A program made the position numbers and the translations under genes. DNA of 64,000 nt from the NCBI GenBank assembly GCA_026075535.2, contig AP026538.1, positions 8,308,001-8,372,000 of the forward strand, in the 5' to 3' direction. Origin of the DNA: Tricholoma matsutake (taxonomy: Eukaryota > Basidiomycota > Agaricomycetes > Agaricales > Tricholomataceae). Below, one piece after another: positions 57,128-64,000 of this stretch; position 1 is the first letter of the stretch, and each line of letters starts with the position of its first letter. The notes beneath the pieces were generated by a model. That model did no database searches. It had not been told where the DNA came from and saw nothing but the letters and a program-made list of their open reading frames with translations.

Positions 57128-57535
57128 CTCTAGCAAAGGGAAATCCAAAGTTAAAATTATACTACATAATACAGGCATTGGGGACACACCTAGTAAAGGG
57201 AAATCCGAAGAGAAAACTCTAAGGATCCCCTTGCTGATGCCCAGTATATGTGAAGATGACAAAAATCAAATATAACCTAAAAATAGAAAAAGGCGGAGAT
57301 AGGCGGATCAAGGCCGCCGAATGACATCATACCAAGGGGTATGTGTTGGAAGGGGTACTCCGCCTCTAAATATAAAAGTGTCAACATATACAAACATGAT
57401 AGCAAGGGAAAATTAGTAATAAAATCCGGAAAAATCATAGAAAATGAAGAATAGAAGGAAATGAGGTGGGGAAAAATATGGGACGAACATAAAAAATAGG
57501 AAAAACACACAGGGCACCCCCCTAGTCCCCTTACA
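57128..57535 (-). repeat. 5' LTR of the young gypsy element
   Basis: 408 bp, about 99% identical to 51507-51914 by eye. Confidence 0.9.
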
Positions 57536-57639
57536 GCTAAACCCTTGACTTGAAATTAGGACACCAGATGAGGTGAAGGGCGCAGCTGAAGCCAAGTCCT
57601 TTCCGTTCCCCCTCCTGCAGAATCCGCATCAACCCGACA
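57536..57639 (+). repeat. Middle LTR of the gypsy array, right part
   Basis: Continues 51081-51506; GCTAAACCCTTGACTTG to AACCCGACA. Carries a ~15-bp deletion (CGCAGCTGAAGCC versus CACAGCTTCTTACAAGCTGAAGCC). Confidence 0.85.
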
Positions 57640-57828
57640 ATCTCCCGCTATCATCACCCGCAGTGTCCGGACAGATTCCAAAGTGGCCTTTAGGATCAGT
57701 TCTTAACAATGACCCAACAACTTTCCACTTATCGACATCTGCAGGGTCTGACTGGATTCTGACGTGCACTTCAGGATCAGTTCTTAACAGTATATATGAA
57801 CTCCACTTCACTCATCTCATTCCTCTCT

Positions 57829-59637
57829 ATGACCCCTACCGAGACCCACCAGCACACAACCAGAAATTCCCAACGTGCCGGCACTATTCCTGGGATCTTT
57901 GCAATTCAGCAATCCACTCTTCCTGACCCTCAACCCACCACTACTTTTGAAGTATCTTTCACAGTTCAATCTCATTATCTGCTTCCACCCTGGGAAATTA
58001 GGGGCCAAGCCAGACACGCTCACAAGACATTGGGACATCTACTGCAAAGGGGGAAATAGCAACTTTGCCTCCATAAACCTGACCAATTTCTGACCTGTAT
58101 TCACACAGGAACAGCTTACCTCTTCTCTTTGTGCCACCTACCTTGCAATGCCTGTCATCCAACAAGCAGTAATCATGGATGTTGAGAAACTTCACAATGA
58201 CATCTGCACCTCCCTACCCCTCAACCCACTATCATCCACACACCTTCCAACACCTACCAACCCCAATTGGACTATAGACAAGGCAGGATTCCTCTGCCAT
58301 TTTGACTGCATCTATGTTCTGGATGTTGCAGATCTTTGTCTCAGAGTCCTGCAATACAAACATGATCACATTCTCTCTGGCCACTTCAGACAAAACAAAA
58401 CCCAGCAGCTCATCTGCCGAGAACATGTCTGGCCAAACCTCTGCACCTTCGTCCAGAAATTCTGCAAGTCCTGTACCACTTGCAAGTGATCCAAGTCACC
58501 TCGACACAAACCCTATGGGTTCCTGAACCAACTTCCAGTTCTGGAACAACCCTGGAACTCGATCTCCATGGATTTCATTGAACAATTACCCAGCTCCAAC
58601 GACCACACCACTATCCTGGTCATTGTTGACTGACTCACCAAACAAGGCATCTTCATCCCAACTGTTAATGAAATCACAGCCCAAGAATTAGCCAACCTGT
58701 TTGTTCTCCACATCTTCTCCAAGCATGGTGTACCATCTCACATCACTTGCAACCGAGGATCCGAATTCATCTCCCATTTTTTCTGCTCCCTCAGAAAAGC
58801 TCTTGACATGTGGATCTATTTCACTTCCGGTTATCACCTGCAAGGTGATGGTCAGATGGAATGACTTAATCAGACCCTTGAGCAGTATCTCCGGATCTTC
58901 TGTAACTATCAGCAGGATGACTGGTCTCACCTCTTACCCTTGGGTGAATTTGCCTACAACAATGCTCCCTCTGCCTCTACCTGTGTATCCCCTTCTTTGC
59001 CAACAAAGGCTACCACCCAAACATTTCTGTCTTTCCTGAATGTGACTTGGCCTCACAACACGCCCATGAGTTTGTCATTGACTTAGATGACCTTGGAACT
59101 TCAGAAACAGCTTGTGGCCACTCAAAAACATTATCAAGGTCCTGTGGACAAACATTGGGTGCCTGCACCTGACTTCAACATTGGTGATTTTGCCTATGTC
59201 ACTGCAGAAAATATCCACAACACCTGTCCCTCCAGGAAACTTTCCAAAAAGAACCATGGTCCTTTCAAAATCATCGCCTGCCCAGGGACTCACTCAGTCA
59301 CCCTGCAGCTTCCAGACCACATGCGGGCCATCCACCCTGTTTTCTATGTCTCCCAACTAGAAGAACACTCCCCAAACACAATTCCAAATTGAGTACAACC
59401 TCCACCTCCTCCTATCACTATCAATCACGAGCTCAAGTATGAGATTGCCAAAGTCCTCGACTCCAAGGTTGACAACTGACATCGCTGCAAGATTCTCTAC
59501 CTCATCTGGTGGGAAGGTTACCAGGGAACCAATGAAGAAACCTCCTGGCTACCTGTTACGGAACTCGACCATGCCCAAGAACTCCTTGCAGATTTTCACA
59601 CCTGCTACCCACAGAAACCTGGTCCATTACCCACTTA
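57829..59637 (+). pseudogene. gag start fused to RNase H/integrase/chromodomain, decayed
   Basis: The gag start (MTPTETHQHTTRNSQRAG) runs to about 57960. It is then joined to the RNase H end (FHPGKLGAKPDTLTRHWD), the integrase finger (58148-58489), and a core with stops at several places (SMDFIEQLPSSN; YHLQGDGQME). A chromodomain follows near 59440-59600, itself with TGA and TAA interruptions (YEIAKVLDSK). Non-functional. Confidence 0.75.
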
Positions 59638-59738
59638 AACCTATTCACCTTACTCATTAACTCAGTCAGGACTCAGAAACAAATCTTATTACAAACAAAA
59701 ACAAAATAAAAAGAATTTTTTTGGGATCCACCCCAATC

Positions 59739-60791
59739 CTACACTTCTGCTTCCTCCTCACCTTCTTTGTCACCCTCACCCTCTTCCCCACCCTCACCCT
59801 CTTCCCCACCCTCACCCTCTTCCCCACCCTCACCCTCTTCCCCACCCTCACCCTCTTCCCCACCCTCACCCTCTTCCCCACCCTCACCCTCTTCCCCACC
59901 CTCACCCTCTTCCCCACCCTCACCCTCTTCCCCACCCTCACTCTCCTCCTCCTCATCCGCCTGCCTCTTCTCCAGATATTTCTGGAATGCTGCCCAGTCA
60001 TTTCCTGACTGGCGGATTCCACATCTTTCCTGCCTGGACTCCCTCACCACCCACTCAGCTTCATCTTCATCTTTGTCACTCTCCTCCCCAGTGCTTTCAT
60101 CCTTCTCCCACTCTGGGTCCAATGCATCCCAAACCTCCTCCATCATATGGGCAACCTCCCTGAACCCTTTTCTCACCATCTTCACCAGCTGCCACAGCAG
60201 CTCCATGATCTCTCCACAATTCCCTGCCATTTTTGCTGCAGGGGCCTCCTGCCCCTCCCACACTACCTCCTTGCATTGGTGCTTGACATGCATGCAATTG
60301 TCACACATGCATCCCTGCATGCCCATCTTGAAACATGAGATCTTTTGATATTTGGATCTATGCCACTTATCAGTAAAGAAAGACCAATAAGTAAAACAAG
60401 GAATGCACCTTTTGCAGGGCAGTGCCACCTGCACCTGCACTGGACCCTCAGACTCCTCTGACCCCACTCTCACCTTTGACTTGGAGACTTTCTTTTTCTT
60501 TGGGGACTTGCTCCCCTCGGCCTCATCCCCCAAACCTGCAGCCGCAGCCGCCTGCTTCTTTTCTGCTCTTCTTGTGGCCACCGCTTCCTACTTCTGCAAC
60601 TCTGCCTCCTGGCATGCCACCTCAGCCTTCACAGCCTCTTCTGCTGCTTTTTGCACCTCCTGCACCCTCCGCTCCTCCTCTTTCTGCCTCGTTGCTTCCT
60701 CCTCCAGCTCCTTCATCTCCTGCTCCATCTGTTCATGTTGGGCTTTCATTGTGGCCAACTTGATGTTCATGGAGAGTGCTGGGGGGGACAT
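59739..60791 (-). pseudogene. Antisense ORF inside gypsy copy 2 (coiled coil, Cys cluster, acidic repeats)
   Basis: On the strand opposite to gag-pol, between pol and the 3' LTR, one frame runs from the ATG at 60791 to 59739 (350 positions) with a single TAG at 60588-60590. Residues 1-90 form a charged heptad-like helix (EQMEQEMKELEEEATRQKEE). A basic stretch KSPKKKKVSKSKVRV follows. Then a cysteine cluster (CKRCIPC, 20+ residues, C..GCMCDNCMHVKHQC) suggests zinc binding; then an acidic tail with ten or so GGEEGE repeats. The stop corresponds to Lys in the remnant at 50960-51080. Function unknown; a DNA-binding or chromatin role is only a guess. Confidence 0.65.
59763..59948. repeat. 18-bp tandem repeat
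   Basis: About ten near-identical units of CCTCACCCTCTTCCCCAC, encoding the GEEGEG tail of the antisense ORF. Confidence 0.9.
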
Positions 60792-60927
60792 AATGAATAG
60801 GTGGTGGGAGTAGGAAACAATGTGGAAAATTTTTCAACCAACTGCCACATTCAGAAATTCAACCAACTTCCTTATTCAGACTCAAACACCCACATGCCTC
60901 GTAGGCTTGGCACTAAGGGGGAAATAC

Positions 60928-61030
60928 TGTCAAGAACTGTTCCTTGCCCGATTGGAACCCACATCTGTCTGACCCTTTTCTGCATCTCAAACCCAACATT
61001 CACCAACTTTCATTCCTGGCCACCTTCACC
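60928..61030 (+). repeat. 3' LTR of gypsy copy 2, truncated
   Basis: TGTCAAGAACTGTTCCTTGC matches the 5' LTR start at 45036 for about 100 bp, then diverges at CTGGCCACCTTCACC. Confidence 0.75.
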
Positions 61031-61218
61031 TATTACAACACTTTATTGAAATTTTTAGTTTGTCATGCAAGGTAATGTTTATGGCACATGATCTTATTGA
61101 GTATGAATAATGACTATCTTATTATTAAGCTAGTGACTATACTATGGTCAACTATTGCATATGCACTGTCTTCCTCAATGGTGCAAGATCCATGTTGTGT
61201 AGTAGTCTCAGAGGAATA
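61031..61218. other. No gene seen
   Basis: Short AT-rich spacer between the truncated LTR and the solo LTR. Confidence 0.5.
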
Positions 61219-61223
61219 AAATG

Positions 61224-61813
61224 TGTTACGATTTTGCTATCATAACCTGTGACAACTAAAGTGTATGCTGGCGAGACCGGGTACTTCATTTTTCTTTACC
61301 ACTCGACTTGACTCATTCTGACGGGAGACTCTTTGACATCTGACTCCCACCGTTTGACAGGCTGCACTGCAGCATTCCTTGACATAAGATGCCTCATGCC
61401 AGGCATGAGGCTTACTCTTTCTATTGTTCTTTCTATTATTACTTGACAAGGATCTCTTATTCCAATTGGACAATAAACATCTCTGAACCATATATAAGCT
61501 GTAGTAATACTCTGTGTATTCCTCAGCTTGACCTAATTCAATTAATGGTCTTAGACTCAACCAGAACACTCAACAGCTTAGAAGGCCTCTAGCTGTGATA
61601 ACTCAAACTCGACAGTTGGAAAGCCTCCAACTGTGATACACAAACAGACAGTCTACTCAGAAAGCCTCTGAGTATGGATAGCCATATCAACTAGGGAAGC
61701 ACCCAAGTCCAGGAACAGTAGGAAAGCCTCCTACTGCAATACTGATACAGTTGGAAAGCCTCCAACTGTGACACATGAAGCCAAGGCTGAGTTAAGGACC
61801 TATAGTCTTAACA
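61224..61813 (+). repeat. Solo LTR, 590 bp, TSD AAATG, with hairpin array
   Basis: TGTTACGATTTTGC to TAGTCTTAACA, with TGTTA/TAACA inverted ends and a perfect 5-bp duplication AAATG at 61219-61223 and 61814-61818. A TATA-like CATATATAAG at about 61490 fits a promoter. The 3' third contains six hairpins with a common loop. A 21-bp near-palindrome (GCCTCATGCC A GGCATGAGGC) is at 61391-61411. Orientation is inferred from the TATA position. No internal region of this element is in the window. Confidence 0.85.
61575..61768 (+). repeat. Array of six hairpins with shared loop AAAGCCT
   Basis: Stems and loops: 61575-61594 (AGCTTAG / CTAGCT, loop AAGGCCT); 61613-61633 (CAGTTGG / CCAACTG, AAAGCCT); 61654-61674 (TACTCAG / CTGAGTA, AAAGCCT); 61690-61708 (ACTAGG / CCAAGT, one mismatch, GAAGCAC); 61716-61736 (CAGTAGG / CCTACTG, AAAGCCT); 61748-61768 (CAGTTGG / CCAACTG, AAAGCCT). 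Most are followed by a TGATA-like motif. Stem bases vary while pairing is kept. Confidence 0.9.
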
Positions 61814-61818
61814 AAATG

Positions 61819-62414
61819 AGTATGAAAGAAAGAGAAAAATAAAAAGAAGCCATACTTGTGAGCTTCAGGAGGACATCACTAACCCCCCAACCCTGCCCCT
61901 ACTCCTAGTGGATCTCTAGCTAGGCTAGCCCCTATTGTTCTTCCCTGGCTTTTTTGTGTTTCTGAGGTTGCTGGTGCATTCCCGATTGGGCTGTCTGCTG
62001 TGTTCAGTTTTCCTGGCTCATCACTCATATAGCCTGTAGACTCAGATGTGAATTAGTGATAGAGACAGATCAAGAAAGAAAAAAAAACATATCTATGGGA
62101 AATGTCCTTGAGCTCATTTCCCCATGCTCGATGTGGTTGCCTTTCCCTTCCTGGCCCTTGGGTTGCTTGTTTTGTTGATTGTTGCTGTGCTGTCTTACCT
62201 TGAAGCTTTGTATACTGTAGTGGAGTCAAACATAGATTAGTATTAAAAGAATAAGAATGAAGACAAAAAGCATCCTAAAAGCTTAGCACTGCTCCTTCAT
62301 CCCACTTCATCTGTTGTTTTTGGCATGGTTGTGACATGACAGGTTGTAGACATTGGTTGTGGCTGGCTGTCATTGTTGTGGGCACTGTTGGTGTGTTGTT
62401 GTCTGGTTCCCATC
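61819..62414. other. No gene seen
   Basis: About 0.6 kb without a believable ORF; GT-rich runs (62335-62400). Confidence 0.45.
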
Positions 62415-62422
62415 ATTGCTGT

Positions 62423-63503
62423 TAGAGATTGTCAGGGGTAACCCTGGGGTGTTTTTTTGCTACCCTTACCCCAGGGTATGAAGAGTATGAATACCCCCAG
62501 GGGTATTGTGCAAGGGTATGGTTGGTAGGAGTATTTACAGCACACAGACTTTGTCCAATGTGGACAAATTGTGTGAGGGCTACTACAAGAAGATTGAGTG
62601 CATGGGAACAGAGCTGATATGGTGATGAGAGCAGAAAAGGGAATGGTCACATTGACTAAGGCTGTTCACACACCAGACAATGGTGAGAATCCTAACAGAA
62701 CACAACTGGGGTGCCTCTCAGGTGTATACTCTGTATTAAGGTTGCCTTGACTGACTTGGGGCATTTTTGTATTCTTGAAATAACTTGACACAATGCACTC
62801 AGCCTGCTTAGTGTTGAGAGAGGACCCATTGACTTTTGGGGCTCCTTATTTATTCAGAATGCTATACAATTTATTAGAATTGATATTTCCTTTGACTCAT
62901 TTTTTGCAAGTCAACCAGCAAAAATGAGTCAAAGGCAATATCAATTCCAATAAATTGTATAGAATTCTGAAAATATTTACATAGATAGGGAGCCCCAAAA
63001 GTCAATGGGTCCTCTCTCAACACTAAGCAGGTTGAGTGCATTGTGTCAAGTTATTTTAAAAATACAAAAATGCCCCAAGTTGGTCAAGGCAACACTACTC
63101 TGTATATATACCATGTTACAGCTATTGTATATCATTTGAGAGGAAAACAATCATGAAAGATGCATGGACAAGAACATGTTCAATCCAAAAATAGCAAGCA
63201 CATCAGAATCACATTACTCATGATCAGAATGTGCATCTGTGTACAAGCTGACATGTCTTAGTATTTACCAGTAAATAAAATAGCAAAAAATGGAATAATG
63301 ATATAGGTACACTTGGGAATAATTTCCTAACAGCCATGTATTCCAAGAGTAAAAGTATGTGGAGGGCAAAAAAATGATATCTTATCCCTCATAGAGTCAT
63401 ACCCTTGGCCATACCCCTGGGGGTATGCACAAGGGTAAAGGTATGTGGAGGGTAAAATTTTCATACCCTGACCCCTACCCTTACATACCCTTGACAATCA
63501 CTA
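62423..63503. mobile_element. hAT-like non-autonomous element, 1081 bp
   Basis: The left end is TAGAGATTGTCAGGGGTA and the right end in reverse complement is TAGTGATTGTCAAGGGTATG. The flanking octamers ATTGCTGT (62415-62422) and GTTGCTGT (63504-63511) agree at 7 of 8 positions. Subterminal zones repeat GGGTATG / CATACCC in both orientations (62440-62520 and 63390-63490). A hairpin MITE (62737-63097) is nested inside. No transposase. Confidence 0.85.
62737..63097. mobile_element. Hairpin MITE (hAT-like), 361 bp, TSD CTCTGTAT
   Basis: Second copy of the family at 6275-6638. The right end is GGCAACACTA, the left end TAAGGTTGCC, the arms pair over most of their length, and the short spacer lies around 62905. 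A perfect 8-bp duplication CTCTGTAT lies at 62729-62736 and 63098-63105. Confidence 0.9.
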
Positions 63504-63511
63504 GTTGCTGT

Positions 63512-64000
63512 AGCCCTGGGCAGGAGTGGAAAAGAAAAATGATGCCACATATTTGGCTCATGTTGAACTTTTGTCTGGGTTTGAAATAACTTGTGCAGTT
63601 TTGAGTGCAGTTTCCTGCACAGCCACATCACCACTCCTCGATGTCACCTCCACCCTTTTGTCAACACCCATGTCCACTTGTTTGCAGTTCTAAGGCATTT
63701 TTCTCAGCAGGCATGGGAGTATGGAATTGCACATAAAACAGGCCCAAATAATGCTAGACATGTCCTTTGGGTGCTAGGTAAGGTTTCTTTCTTACAACCA
63801 ACTAATGGTTTTCACTTGTTTTTAGGTTCTAAACATGTTGTAACAACAGCCCCTGAGACAATGTGCCTAGGCCAACCACCACACCTCTCAGGGGCTCACA
63901 GGGTGAAGGTGATGACTGACAAGAAATAGAGACTGAGGATAGAGACCAACAGACAACATAGGCAATGGGGGCAATGGGGGATGAAACACAGATGATGTCA
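63512..64000. other. No gene resolved
   Basis: A 112-codon plus frame (63591-63929) crosses most of this stretch but shows no recognisable motif; the right edge of the window cuts any larger feature. Confidence 0.35.

Larger units (their letters stand above)
51507..57535 (-). mobile_element. Young Ty3/gypsy chromovirus, minus strand, 6029 bp, intact ORFs
   Basis: Two 408-bp repeats (51507-51914 and 57128-57535) differ at only four positions by eye, all transitions. gag and pol are fully open. In element sense a purine tract (AGAGAGGGGGTGA) precedes the 3' LTR, which starts TGTAAGGGGACTAGG. The outer LTR end (CTCTAGCAAAGGG on the plus strand) does not give a TG/CA end and the target duplication is not clear (shared GCT only), so the precise left border is uncertain by a few bases. 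It splits an LTR of the plus-strand family. Confidence 0.93.
57640..60927 (+). mobile_element. Gypsy copy 2, internal region with large deletion
   Basis: Starts with the same leader as copy 1 (ATCTCCCGCTATCATC) but with a ~95-bp duplication-like insert holding GGATCAGTTCTTAACA twice. gag is cut after ~40 codons and joins the end of RNase H at about 57960, so about 3.2 kb is missing. Integrase and chromodomain follow with many stops, then an antisense ORF, a purine tract (AAGGGGGAAATAC) and the 3' LTR start at 60928. Confidence 0.85.

Noticed and set aside
51500..57540. A 5-bp target duplication for the young gypsy element
   Set aside because: Left flank ..CCCGCT and right flank GCTAA share only three bases, and the LTR lacks a clear TG/CA end on that side; not claimed.
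59767..60348. 193-codon plus-strand frame of Pro/Ser repeats
   Set aside because: Complement of the GEEGEG-coding 18-bp repeat; the minus-strand frame has the better structure (coiled coil, Cys cluster).
1..64000. CRISPR array, bacterial operon or phage features
   Set aside because: The tandem repeats have no regular spacers, genes contain spliceosomal introns, and the mobile elements are eukaryotic.

Overview
The window looks like a nuclear segment of a basidiomycete fungus, most likely an agaricomycete with a repeat-rich genome. The evidence is genes split by many ~50 bp GT..AG introns, chromodomain-bearing Ty3/gypsy elements, Copia remnants and hAT-type elements with 8-bp target duplications, plus an NYN-domain gene of a kind I know from Agaricomycetes. 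The species cannot be named from the sequence.

Layout. (1) 1-25.9 kb is a layered transposon graveyard, visibly poor in CpG. It holds a decayed minus-strand Copia element (about 0-4.8 kb) split by a hAT-like element (744-2048). Next is an old 7.2 kb Ty3/gypsy element (4777-11949, 5-bp TSD CAGAG), itself hit by a hairpin MITE (6275-6638) and a solo LTR carrying a tRNA-like cloverleaf (7696-8346). Then come two more inverted-repeat elements (11962-12584; 12929-13982), a younger 6.2 kb Ty3/gypsy element on the minus strand (14668-20881, TSD GTCAC), a second Copia relic, a truncated copy of the 14.7-kb element (23630-25117) and a third Copia relic. (2) 26-44.6 kb is a gene island with normal-looking CpG content. 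It holds ATG12 in five exons, a small tail-anchored-like membrane protein gene, a six-exon gene for a 1079-residue NYN-domain (PIN-like nuclease) protein, a single-exon gene for a 543-residue multi-pass membrane protein, and stretches of unresolved, probably intron-broken coding sequence. A 689-bp near-perfect palindrome lies just upstream of the membrane-protein gene, followed by a 5' fragment of a DDE transposase gene. (3) 44.6-61.0 kb is a plus-strand Ty3/gypsy family in an LTR-internal-LTR-internal-LTR arrangement. Its middle LTR is split by a young, apparently intact Ty3/gypsy element on the minus strand (51507-57535, gag plus a 1290-codon pol). The internal region of the host family carries an antisense ORF between pol and the 3' LTR. 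(4) 61.2-64 kb holds a solo LTR with a perfect TSD and six hairpins sharing one loop sequence, and a hAT-like element with a MITE nested inside it.

How it fits together. The nesting order gives relative ages. Nearly all in-frame stops in two of the decayed pol genes are TGA at positions where the intact relative has arginine (CGA), as expected if methylated CpGs in these repeats deaminate. The gene island between the repeat blocks shows no such decay. The best candidates for undescribed biology are the hairpin array in the 61.2-61.8 kb LTR, the antisense gene carried by the 45-61 kb gypsy family, and the hAT-like non-autonomous elements whose cores are minisatellites.
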